Assembly: GCF_026008495.1 (NCBI RefSeq)
Contig: NZ_BQUN01000228.1
Span: 193,492-257,491 of the forward strand
Length of the DNA: 64,000 nt
DNA from: Streptomyces sp. A012304
Lineage (GTDB): Bacteria; Actinomycetota; Actinomycetes; Streptomycetales; Streptomycetaceae
Reading direction: 5' to 3'
Positions within the stretch are counted from its first letter, which is position 1. Every line of letters begins with the position of its first letter. Both the position numbers and the translations under genes were made by a program. The notes beneath the pieces were generated by a model. It saw only the letters and a list, made by a program, of their open reading frames with translations, ran no database searches and had not been told where the DNA came from. Positions 24,412 to 31,532 of the stretch are shown one piece after another.

Positions 24412-25548
24412 ATGGAACAGCGCTTCTTTCCGCCGGTATTCCGAGGCAGGCTGCACGACGCCCGGACGGCGACCTCGATCGGGCGGTGGCTCGGCCTCGC
24501 CTTCGCGGTGTGCTTTGTCACCGGTCTGCTCAGTCATGTGATGCAGCATCCGCCGGGGTGGCTGGCCGATGACCTGCCGAGCCGTCCGGTGTGGGGCTAC
24601 CGGTTCACGCAGGGGCTGCACGTGGCGTCCGGCATCGCGGCGATTCCGCTGCTGCTGGCCAAGTTGTGGACGGTGTATCCGCGGCTGTTCGTCTGGCCGC
24701 CGGTGCGTTCGGTGCGGCACGCGCTGGAGCGGCTGTCGGTGGCTGTCCTGGTGGCGGCGGCCGTCTTCGAGGTGGCCATCGGCCTGCTGAACACCGCCCA
24801 GTGGTATCCGTGGTCGTTCTCCTTCGTGCCGGTGCACTACGCCGTGGCCTGGCTGCTGGCCGGGGCGCTGGTGCTGCACATCGCGGTCAAGGCACCCGGG
24901 ATCCGGGCCCACTGGGGCCGGCGCTCGCCGGGGACACTGGCCCTGCCGGAGGAGGACCGGGCCGACCGGCGTTCGCTGCTGGCCGCGGTGGCCGCGGCGG
25001 TGGGGGCGGTCACCGTGACCACCGTGGGCCAGTCCTTCACCCCGCTGAAGGATCTCGCTCTGCTCGCGCCGCGCCATCCGGACCATGGCCCGCAGGGGCT
25101 GCCGGTCAACCGGACCGCCGCCGCGGCCGGGGTCGGTCTGGTTCCCGCCGAGCGTTACCGCCTGACGGTCGCCGGACCGCGGTCGTACACGCTGACGCTG
25201 GATGAGCTGCGTTCTCTGGCGCAGCACGAGGTGGAGTTGCCGATCGCCTGTGTGGAGGGGTGGAGCAAGTCGGCGCACTGGACGGGCGTGCGGGTCGTGG
25301 ACCTGCTGGAGCAGGCAGGCGCCCCGCCCCATGCGCGGGTGCGGGTGGTGTCCTTGCAGACCCGGGGCGGCTACCGGGTCTCGGAGATGGGCCACGAGCA
25401 CGCCCGCGACCCGCTGACCCTGCTCGCGCTGAGCCTGAACGGGCAGGAGCTTTCCCCCGACCACGGCTACCCGCTGCGCCTGATCGCCCCGAACCGGCCC
25501 GGGGTGCTCCAGACGAAGTGGGTCGGCCGGCTGGAGGTCCTGTCATGA
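24412..25548 (+). CDS. Membrane-bound molybdopterin oxidoreductase: b-type cytochrome-like domain fused to a sulfite-oxidase-type Moco domain
   Basis: 378 residues. The N-terminal half has five hydrophobic segments (about residues 25-45, 65-85, 100-125, 140-160, and one at about 195-210) with His residues in GLHVASG, VPVHYAVAW and VLHIAVK that could ligate heme, as in cytochrome b561/FdnI-type anchors. The C-terminal half is an oxidoreductase molybdopterin-binding domain: YTLTLDELRSLAQHEVELPI then ACVEGWSKSAHWTGV with the molybdenum-ligating Cys280, and GHEHARDPLTLLAL. The fusion links a periplasmic Moco enzyme to a quinone-side anchor. Substrate unknown. Start ATG at 24412; coupled by ATGA to the next gene. 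Confidence 0.85.
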   Translation: MEQRFFPPVFRGRLHDARTATSIGRWLGLAFAVCFVTGLLSHVMQHPPGWLADDLPSRPVWGYRFTQGLHVASGIAAIPLLLAKLWTVYPRLFVWPPVRSVRHALERLSVAVLVAAAVFEVAIGLLNTAQWYPWSFSFVPVHYAVAWLLAGALVLHIAVKAPGIRAHWGRRSPGTLALPEEDRADRRSLLAAVAAAVGAVTVTTVGQSFTPLKDLALLAPRHPDHGPQGLPVNRTAAAAGVGLVPAERYRLTVAGPRSYTLTLDELRSLAQHEVELPIACVEGWSKSAHWTGVRVVDLLEQAGAPPHARVRVVSLQTRGGYRVSEMGHEHARDPLTLLALSLNGQELSPDHGYPLRLIAPNRPGVLQTKWVGRLEVLS

Positions 25549-25955
25549 AGGTGAGCGCGGTACGCGTGCTGACCGGCGCGGCCGGTATGGCGCTGATGGG
25601 CGTCGGCGCCTCCTTGCTGGTGGACGTGCGCGACCTGGCGGGTGTGCTGGTCTGGCTGGGCGGGGCCGTGCTGCTGCACGACGCGGTGATCGCGCCGCTG
25701 GTGCTGTTCATCGGGCTGGTACTGGTACGTGGTGGTGTGCGCGGGCCGGTGCGCGGGGCGCTGCTGGTCGCGGGCGCCCTGACCGCGGTGGCGCTGCCGG
25801 TGCTGCTGCGCCCGGGGAAGCCGGCCAACTCATCGGTGCTGCCGCTGGACTACCCGCGCAACTGGCTGCTGGCCATGGTGGCCGTGGCAACGGTGACGAC
25901 CTTCCTGCTGGCCGTTCGGGGGACCCGCCGTACCCGGCGGCGGCCGCCTTCGTAG
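25545..25955 (+). CDS. Small integral membrane protein coupled to the molybdoenzyme
   Basis: 136 residues with four predicted transmembrane helices (VRVLTGAAGMALMGVGASLL, LAGVLVWLGGAVLLHDAV, PLVLFIGLVLVRGG, ALLVAGALTAVALPVLL plus a final WLLAMVAVATVTTFLL). The ATG overlaps the stop of the upstream gene (ATGA), which implies coupled expression and possibly a complex with it. A His in LLHDAVIAP and conserved Asp/Arg in the loops are visible. I recognise no named family. A possible terminator follows at 25972-25990. Confidence 0.75.
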   Translation: MKVSAVRVLTGAAGMALMGVGASLLVDVRDLAGVLVWLGGAVLLHDAVIAPLVLFIGLVLVRGGVRGPVRGALLVAGALTAVALPVLLRPGKPANSSVLPLDYPRNWLLAMVAVATVTTFLLAVRGTRRTRRRPPS

Positions 25956-25971
25956 CTCCGACGCCAACCGC

Positions 25972-25990
25972 CCCCGCTGCAGTGGCGGGG
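25972..25990 (+). terminator. Weak hairpin after the molybdoenzyme pair
   Basis: CCCCGC and GCGGGG with a 7-base loop, 17 bp after the stop. The remaining gap to 26220 is otherwise featureless apart from two ACGAA repeats (26156, 26167) and the epimerase promoter. Confidence 0.35.
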
Positions 25991-26207
25991 CTGACGCATC
26001 CACGCCATCTGGCGGACGCGACGGCCGACCACTGGGCCGGGGCACATCCTCCTGACGCCCGCCCCGCGCTCAGCATCGCGGTGGGCTTCGGTCTGCCGGC
26101 GGTGGCGTCCCGGACCGGTGACGTCCGGTGGCCGCGGCGCCCGGCGGGAAGCCTTACGAACTCCTGACGAATCCCCGCCGCAGGGTCCGTGGGTGAGTGC
26201 GCGGTCG

Positions 26208-26213
26208 TAACGT
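26208..26213 (+). promoter_or_regulatory. -10 element of the epimerase gene
   Basis: TAACGT ends 7 bp before the ATG at 26221, and no Shine-Dalgarno is present, so the transcript is probably leaderless. Two ACGAA pentamers 11 bp apart (26156-26160 and 26167-26171), the spacing used by OmpR-family dimers, lie about 40-50 bp upstream. Confidence 0.4.
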
Positions 26214-26220
26214 CGGCCGC

Positions 26221-27273
26221 ATGTTGATCCTGGTCACTGGAGGTGCGGGCTTCATCGGCTCGCACATCGTCACTGCCCTTGCCGGCGCCGGGCACGAGGT
26301 GCGCGTGCTCGACGCGCTGCTGTCCGCCGCGCACCGCACGGCACCGCCGATCCCGGACGGGGTCGACTGGTGGCACGCAGACGTCCGCGACGGGGAAGCG
26401 GTCGCCGCCGCTCTGCGGGGCGTGGACGCCGTCTGTCACCAGGCCGCGATGGTCGGGCTGGGCAAGGACTTCGGTGACGCTCCCGACTACGTGGGCTGCA
26501 ACGACCTGGGCACGGCGGTGCTCCTGGCGGGGATGGCGCAGGCCGGGGTGGGCCGGCTGATGCTGGCGAGTTCGATGGTCGTGTACGGAGAGGGACGCTA
26601 CGAGTGCTCCCGGCACGGTGTCGTGCGGCCGGGGCCGCGCCGGGTGGCCGACCTGGAGGGGGGCTGCTTCGAACCACCGTGCCCAAAGTGCGGTGACCCG
26701 CTCCACCCGGGGCTGGTGGCCGAAGAGGCGCCGGCGGACCCGCGCAACGTGTATGCGGCCACCAAGCTCGCCCAGGAGCATCTCTCCGCCGCGTGGGCGC
26801 GGGCGACGGGCGGCCGGGTGGCGGCGCTGCGCTACCACAACGTGTACGGACCCGGCATGCCGCGCGACACCCCGTACGCGGGCGTCGCCTCCCTGTTCCG
26901 TTCCGCGCTGGAGCGTGGCGAGGCGCCGCGTGTCTTCGAGGACGGCGGTCAGCTGAGGGACTTCGTCCACGTCCGGGACGTCGCCGCGGCCAACGCCACG
27001 GCTCTGGACGGGGTGGACGACCTGCCGGAGGGGATGTTGCGGGCGTACAACGTGGGCAGCGGGCAGCCGCACACCGTAGGGGAGATGGCCGCCGCCCTGG
27101 CCGCGGCGCACGGCGGTCCGAAGCCGGTCGTCACGGGGGAGTACCGGCTCGGAGACGTCCGGCACATCACCGCCTCCTCGCAGCGGCTGCGCGACGAACT
27201 GGGGTGGAAGGCGCAGGTTTCCTTCGGGGAGGGGATGGCGGAGTTCGCGACGGCACCGCTGCGGGCGGGCTGA
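26221..27273 (+). CDS. NAD-dependent epimerase/dehydratase with an inserted Cys-rich knuckle
   Basis: 350 residues, extended SDR family. MLILVTGGAGFIGSHIVTAL is the NAD-binding glycine motif; the catalytic Ser and Tyr/Lys occur in LASSMVVYGEG and RNVYAATKLAQEHL; GQLRDFVHVRDVAAA is the C-terminal substrate motif. Between the Ser block and YxxxK there is an unusual insert of about 45 residues with Cys and His (YECSRHG, CFEPPCPKCGDPL), which looks like a zinc ribbon. Usual sugar-nucleotide 4-epimerases lack this. The substrate is likely a nucleotide sugar. Gene sits between the molybdoenzyme pair and the two-component system within the insertion. Confidence 0.85.
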   Translation: MLILVTGGAGFIGSHIVTALAGAGHEVRVLDALLSAAHRTAPPIPDGVDWWHADVRDGEAVAAALRGVDAVCHQAAMVGLGKDFGDAPDYVGCNDLGTAVLLAGMAQAGVGRLMLASSMVVYGEGRYECSRHGVVRPGPRRVADLEGGCFEPPCPKCGDPLHPGLVAEEAPADPRNVYAATKLAQEHLSAAWARATGGRVAALRYHNVYGPGMPRDTPYAGVASLFRSALERGEAPRVFEDGGQLRDFVHVRDVAAANATALDGVDDLPEGMLRAYNVGSGQPHTVGEMAAALAAAHGGPKPVVTGEYRLGDVRHITASSQRLRDELGWKAQVSFGEGMAEFATAPLRAG

Positions 27274-27346
27274 CATTTCCGGTGCGGCCACCGACCCGCA
27301 CGCCGCCCGCTGATCCGTTGGGCCGGCCCTCCTTCGTGCGGGCCGC

Positions 27347-28459
27347 TCAAACGGCCGCGGGAAGGTGGACCTCGAAGCGGCAACCGCCCGGTACGTTGTG
27401 CACCGCCGCGCGTCCCATGTGGGCCTCCACGATCCCGCGGACGATCGCCAGACCCAGTCCCGCCCCGGCGGGCGGGGTGCGGGCGTCGGTGCCGCGCCAT
27501 CCGGTGTCGAATACTCGGGGCAGGTCCTCGGGCAGGATGCCGCCGCAGCCGTCGGTCACGGATACGACGACGCTGTCGGCCTCCCGGCGGGCGGAGACGG
27601 CGACCGTGCCGTCGGCGGGGGTCCGGCGGATGGCGTTGACGAGCAGGTTGGCCAGGACGCGGGACATCTCGCGGCCGTCGACCTCGATCGGCACGGGCTC
27701 GACCCCGGCTCCCACGAGCCGTACGCCGTGCTCCCTGGCCAGGGCGTCGGCACCCGCGATGGCGTCACCGACCAGGTCGTACACCGAGATGCGGGCGGTG
27801 TTCAGGGCGAGGACACCGGCCTGGATACGGGAGAGTTCGAACAGGTCGCCGACCATGTCGCTCATCCGCTCGACCTCCGTGCGGATGCGGGCGTGGTAGA
27901 CGCGCGGGTCGGCGACCATGCCGTCCTCCAGTGCCTCGGCCATCGCCTGCAGTCCGGCGAGGGGGGTACGCAGGTCATGGGAGATCCAGGCGACCAGTTC
28001 GCGGCGGGAGGCTTCGAGGGCCTGTTCCCGTTCGCGGGAGGCGGCGAGTTTCGCACTCGTGGCGGCCAGCTCGCGGCTGAGCGCGGCGAGTTCGGCCGTA
28101 GGTGCGGCGGCGGGCGGAGTGAAGCTGCCGCCGTCGCCGAATGCGCGGGTGGCCTTGGCCAGGGCCCGGCTGCCCTTGACGACGCTGCGGCCGAGGACGA
28201 GGGCGACGGCCAGCGAGACGACGGCCGCCATGGAGCACACCATCGTCACGACCCAGAGGTCGTGGTCGGACAGGAACATCGCCCAGGCCACCAGCATCGT
28301 TCCGGCGAGCATCGCCGCGACCGTGACGGCTGCCACCACGGCCAGCGACAGCGTGACCGACCGGTGGCGCACCAGTCGCAGGGCCGCGGTGCCGAGCAGT
28401 CCGGCGGCGGCTGCGCCGATCGCCGAGTACAGCGCGATCAGGAAGGTGTCACGCAGCAT
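27347..28459 (-). CDS. Sensor histidine kinase
   Basis: 370 residues. Three or four transmembrane segments in the first 95 residues with only short loops between them, so there is no large extracellular sensor; a HAMP-like and coiled-coil linker follows. The DHp motif LVAWISHDLRTPLAGLQAMAE holds the phospho-accepting His (about residue 158). The ATPase shows N-box ANLLVNAIRR, G1 VTDGCGGILP and G2 GAGLGLAIVRGIVEAHMG. The start overlaps the response-regulator stop by 11 bp, so the pair is expressed together. It probably senses something in the membrane (inference). Confidence 0.9.
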   Translation of the reverse strand: MLRDTFLIALYSAIGAAAAGLLGTAALRLVRHRSVTLSLAVVAAVTVAAMLAGTMLVAWAMFLSDHDLWVVTMVCSMAAVVSLAVALVLGRSVVKGSRALAKATRAFGDGGSFTPPAAAPTAELAALSRELAATSAKLAASREREQALEASRRELVAWISHDLRTPLAGLQAMAEALEDGMVADPRVYHARIRTEVERMSDMVGDLFELSRIQAGVLALNTARISVYDLVGDAIAGADALAREHGVRLVGAGVEPVPIEVDGREMSRVLANLLVNAIRRTPADGTVAVSARREADSVVVSVTDGCGGILPEDLPRVFDTGWRGTDARTPPAGAGLGLAIVRGIVEAHMGRAAVHNVPGGCRFEVHLPAAV

Positions 28460-29168
28460 CGTCGGCTCCGTTCGTACCGGGGGCGTCGAAGCGGTAGCCC
28501 ACCCCCCACACCGTGGTGATCAGCCGGGGGTGCGCGGGATCGTCCTCGACCTTTCCGCGCAGCCGCCGCACGTGGACGGTCACGGTCGACAGGTCTCCGA
28601 ACTCCCAGCCCCAGACCTTGTGCATCAGTTCCTCCCGGCTCGTGGCCCGCCCGGGGTTGCGCAGGAAGAACTCCAACAGGTCGAACTCCCGGATGGTCAG
28701 GGCGAGTTCATCGCCGTGGCGGGTGGCTCGGCGGGCGGTGGGCTCCAGGGCGAGCGGCCCCGCCCGCAGCCATGCCCCGGCGGGTGCGGTCCGCGCGGCC
28801 GCCACCGCCCCGGCGCGGCGCAGTACCGACTCCACCCGCAGGACCAGTTCGCGAGGGCTGAAGGGCTTGGTGACGTAGTCGTCGGCTCCGACCTCCAGAC
28901 CGAGGATGCGGTCCTCCTCGTCGCCCCGCGCGGTCAGCATGATCACCGGCAGCGGGCCGTCCTCGCGGATGCGGCGGCACACCTCCAGACCGTCCATGCC
29001 GGGCAGCATCAGGTCCAGCACCACCAGGTCGGGTGGCTGCGCGATGGCCTTGGTCACGGCGGTGGGGCCGTCGGCGGCCACGTCGACGGCGAAGCCCGCC
29101 CGGTTCAGGTAGCCGGCGACGACCTCGGAGACGGTGGGGTCGTCGTCCACGACGAGTACGCGTTTCAC
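28449..29168 (-). CDS. OmpR-family response regulator
   Basis: 239 residues. The receiver domain has the acidic pair VLVVDDDP, the phospho-acceptor Asp in VVLDLMLPGMDGLEV (about residue 53), Thr/Ser in VIMLTARGDEEDR and Lys in DDYVTKPFSPREL. The C-terminal winged helix shows LTIREFDLLEFFLRNPGRATSREELM and STVTVHVRRLRGKVEDD with the final TVWGVGYRFD. It acts with the kinase at 27347. It is divergent from the glycosyltransferase operon, a usual arrangement for a regulator of its neighbour. The GTG at 29168 is the most likely start; no strong Shine-Dalgarno. Confidence 0.92.
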   Translation of the reverse strand: MKRVLVVDDDPTVSEVVAGYLNRAGFAVDVAADGPTAVTKAIAQPPDLVVLDLMLPGMDGLEVCRRIREDGPLPVIMLTARGDEEDRILGLEVGADDYVTKPFSPRELVLRVESVLRRAGAVAAARTAPAGAWLRAGPLALEPTARRATRHGDELALTIREFDLLEFFLRNPGRATSREELMHKVWGWEFGDLSTVTVHVRRLRGKVEDDPAHPRLITTVWGVGYRFDAPGTNGADDAA

Positions 29169-29268
29169 ATCGCTGAGTCTCGCACCGGTGTCCGGCTGCC
29201 GACGGGAGCGGCGACGGACGTCAGCGATCCGTAAGATCGCCAAATCCCTTATGTCCCTTTCGGGTTCG

Positions 29269-29274
29269 TAGGGT
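29269..29274 (+). promoter_or_regulatory. -10 element of the glycosyltransferase operon
   Basis: TAGGGT ends 7 bp before the GTG at 29282, consistent with a leaderless transcript. The divergent regulator gene begins 100 bp upstream, and the shared interval (29169-29281) is where the response regulator could bind. Confidence 0.4.
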
Positions 29275-29281
29275 GAGTGGG

Positions 29282-30013
29282 GTGACCGAGACATCCCCCT
29301 CCACCCCTTCCCGGGTCGACGTGGTGCTGCCCTGCCTGGACGAGGCCGAGGCCCTGCCGTGGGTCCTGGACCGGATCCCTGCCGGCTGGCGTGCGATCGT
29401 CGTCGACAACGGCTCGACCGACGGCTCCCCCGACCTCGCCCGCGAACTAGGGGCGTACGTCGTCCACGAGCCGCGCCGCGGCTTCGGTGCCGCCTGCCAC
29501 GCGGGCCTGACCGCCGCCACCGCCGACGTCGTCTGCTTCTGTGACTGCGACGCCTCCCTCGACCCCGCAACTCTGCCCGAGGTCGCCGGCCCCGTCCTCG
29601 ACGACCGCGCCGACCTGGTTCTGGGCCGACGGCGGCCCACCACGCGGGACGCCTGGCCGGTGCACGCACGCCTGGCCAACCTGGAACTGGCCCGCCTGAT
29701 CCGCCGCCGCACCGGACTGCGCCTGCACGACCTCGGCCCGATGCGCGCCGCCCGCCGCGAAGCACTGCTGGCCCTGCACCTGACCGACCGGCGCTCCGGC
29801 TACCCGCTGCAGATGGTGGTCCGTGCCGCCGAGGCCGGCTGGCGGGTGACGGAGACGGATGTGCCGTACCACCCGCGCACCGGCCGCTCGAAGGTGACCG
29901 GCACCTGGCGCGGCACCTGGCAGGCGGTACGCGACATGCGCGCCGTCCTCGGTGAGCGGTCCGTCACGGCACCGGCGGTCACGGCCACCACCGTCCCGGG
30001 AGGCGGACGATGA
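29282..30013 (+). CDS. Family 2 glycosyltransferase
   Basis: About 243 residues. GT-A fold: RVDVVLPCLDEAEALPWVL, AIVVDNGSTDGSPDLARELG (nucleotide-binding Asp), ARRGFGAACHAG-like block and the divalent-metal DxD-like CDCDASLDP. No transmembrane helix follows, so it is not a full dolichol-phosphate mannose synthase with anchor. In its C-terminal half, RRSGYPLQMVVRAAEAGWRVTETDVPYHPRTGRSKVTGTWRGT is the acceptor region found in polyprenol-phosphate glycosyltransferases and in the selenodomain-associated type TIGR04283. Start chosen at 29282 (GTG) because of the -10 box; GTG at 29273 is also in frame. First gene of a four-gene coupled operon. Confidence 0.85.
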   Translation: MTETSPSTPSRVDVVLPCLDEAEALPWVLDRIPAGWRAIVVDNGSTDGSPDLARELGAYVVHEPRRGFGAACHAGLTAATADVVCFCDCDASLDPATLPEVAGPVLDDRADLVLGRRRPTTRDAWPVHARLANLELARLIRRRTGLRLHDLGPMRAARREALLALHLTDRRSGYPLQMVVRAAEAGWRVTETDVPYHPRTGRSKVTGTWRGTWQAVRDMRAVLGERSVTAPAVTATTVPGGGR

Positions 30014-30666
30014 GCGCCAGCCGCACGGGACGGGAAGCGGCCACCCTGCTGGTCATCGCGAAGGAGCCGGTGCCGGGCCGGGTCAAGACCCGGCTCACGC
30101 CGCCCTACACGCCCGAGGAAGCCGCCATGCTGGCCGAAGCCGCCCTCACCGACACCCTCCACACCCTGCTGCGGACCCCTGCCCGGCGCCGCCTCCTCGT
30201 CCTGCGCGGGACTCCCGGCCCCTGGCTGCCGCCCGGCTTCGACGTCGTACCGCAGGCGCCGGGCGGTCTGGACGAGCAGATCGCGGCCGCCTTCGCCCAC
30301 TGCGAGGACGGACCGGCCCTCCTGGTCGGCATGGACACCCCGCAGCTCACGCCCGAGCTGTTGTCCGGTGTCGGCCGGGACGGTCACGACGCCTGGTTCG
30401 GCCCGGCCGCCGACGGAGGCTTCTGGGCGCTGGGGTTCGCCGATCCGGCGCGAGCCGGGTCGGTCGTCCGTGGGGTGCCGATGTCCACGGACCGCACCGG
30501 TGCGATCCAGCGGTCGCGACTGACCGAGGCGGGACTGACAGCGGCCGACCTGCCGGTGCTGCGCGATGTGGACACCGCCGCCGACGCCGCCCGGGTCGCC
30601 GCCTGCTGTCCCCCCGGATCCCGCTTCGCCGCCGCCCTGGCCTCGCTCGCGGAGGTCGCCCGATGA
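30010..30666 (+). CDS. DUF2064/TIGR04282-type glycosyltransferase-like protein
   Basis: 218 residues. The nucleotidyl/glycosyl-transferase fold is recognised by LLVIAKEPVPGRVKTRLTPP at the N-terminus, QAPGGLDEQIAAAFAH, ALLVGMDTPQLTPELL with its DxP motif and PAADGGFWALGF. In cyanobacteria and others this family accompanies a GT2 enzyme and radical-SAM proteins in arsenosugar-like or selenodomain clusters. Here no radical-SAM gene accompanies it. Overlaps the previous stop by ATGA and the next start by 4 bp. Exact reaction unknown. Confidence 0.85.
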   Translation: MSASRTGREAATLLVIAKEPVPGRVKTRLTPPYTPEEAAMLAEAALTDTLHTLLRTPARRRLLVLRGTPGPWLPPGFDVVPQAPGGLDEQIAAAFAHCEDGPALLVGMDTPQLTPELLSGVGRDGHDAWFGPAADGGFWALGFADPARAGSVVRGVPMSTDRTGAIQRSRLTEAGLTAADLPVLRDVDTAADAARVAACCPPGSRFAAALASLAEVAR

Positions 30667-31532
30667 GCGGGACGGCAACCGGCCTGGACACCGCCGTAAC
30701 CGAGTGGGCCGGGCCGGCCACAACGGGACCACAGCCGCACCCCCTGACGGCGCGCACGGCCCGGATCCCCACGCCGGCACACCACGCAGACCGGCTCGCA
30801 CCCGGAGCGCCGGGCGAGCCGTGGACCGAGGACCCCTATGCCCACGCCCTTCGCGCCGGCCGCGGCCCCCTGTTCCTGCGCCGCCTGTCACCCCCTGACA
30901 GCCCGGACGGCCTCAGCGAGGAGCTGCTCCCACTGGACGTCGAGCGTTGGTGCGCACCCCCCGACGCCGCCGACACCAGCGTGCTGAGGCGCTGCACCGG
31001 TCCCGTCCTGGACGTCGGCTGCGGGCCGGGACGCCTGGTGGCCGCCCTGGCCGCTCGCGGTGTACCGGCGCTGGGCGCGGACGTCAGCCCGGCCGCCGTC
31101 GCCCGCACCCGGCGCCACGGGGGTACCGCCGTACGACGGTCCGTCTTCGACCGCCTGCCGGAGGAAGGCCGCTGGGGCACCGCCCTGCTGATCGACGGCA
31201 ACGTCGGCATCGGCGGCGACCCGCTCGCCCTGCTCACCCGGCTGCGAGAACTGGTCGCCCCCGGCGGACGCCTGCTGGCCGAGGCCGCACCGACCGACGT
31301 GGACGAACGCCTCACCGTCCGTGTCGAGGACGGCCAGGGACGGCACGGCCGGCCGTTCCCCTGGGCCCGTATCGGCACCACCGCGCTGCTGTACGCCGCA
31401 GACGCCACCGGCTGGATCCCGACCGGCCGGTGGACGGCCTGTGGCCGCCCCTTCCTCGAACTCCACCGCCCGAAGCCCGGGCACGACGCCGCGCCCCGCA
31501 CCGCCATCTGTGACAAGGCCGCACGCCCATGA
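30663..31532 (+). CDS. Class I SAM-dependent methyltransferase
   Basis: 289 residues. The motif I VLDVGCGPGRLVAALAARG and the following acidic loop GADVSPAAVARTR are SAM-binding elements, with motif IV-like TALLIDGNVGIGGDPLALL and RLRELVAPGGRLLAEA. The N-terminal 95 residues are not part of the fold and are Pro/Thr-rich. In this setting it could methylate a sugar or lipid head group (inference). Coupled at both ends by ATGA overlaps to the DUF2064 and GT87 genes. Confidence 0.85.
   Translation: MSGTATGLDTAVTEWAGPATTGPQPHPLTARTARIPTPAHHADRLAPGAPGEPWTEDPYAHALRAGRGPLFLRRLSPPDSPDGLSEELLPLDVERWCAPPDAADTSVLRRCTGPVLDVGCGPGRLVAALAARGVPALGADVSPAAVARTRRHGGTAVRRSVFDRLPEEGRWGTALLIDGNVGIGGDPLALLTRLRELVAPGGRLLAEAAPTDVDERLTVRVEDGQGRHGRPFPWARIGTTALLYAADATGWIPTGRWTACGRPFLELHRPKPGHDAAPRTAICDKAARP

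Noticed and set aside
24220..25464. Reverse-strand frame opposite the molybdoenzyme
   Set aside because: The forward frame has Moco and membrane motifs; the reverse product is low in hydrophobic clusters and rich in Arg/Gln/Pro.
30010..30666. CofC/FbiD-type guanylyltransferase of F420 synthesis
   Set aside because: The fold is similar, but the motifs (KEPVPGRVKTRL, MDTPQLTPELL) and its GT2 partner fit the DUF2064/TIGR04282 group better.
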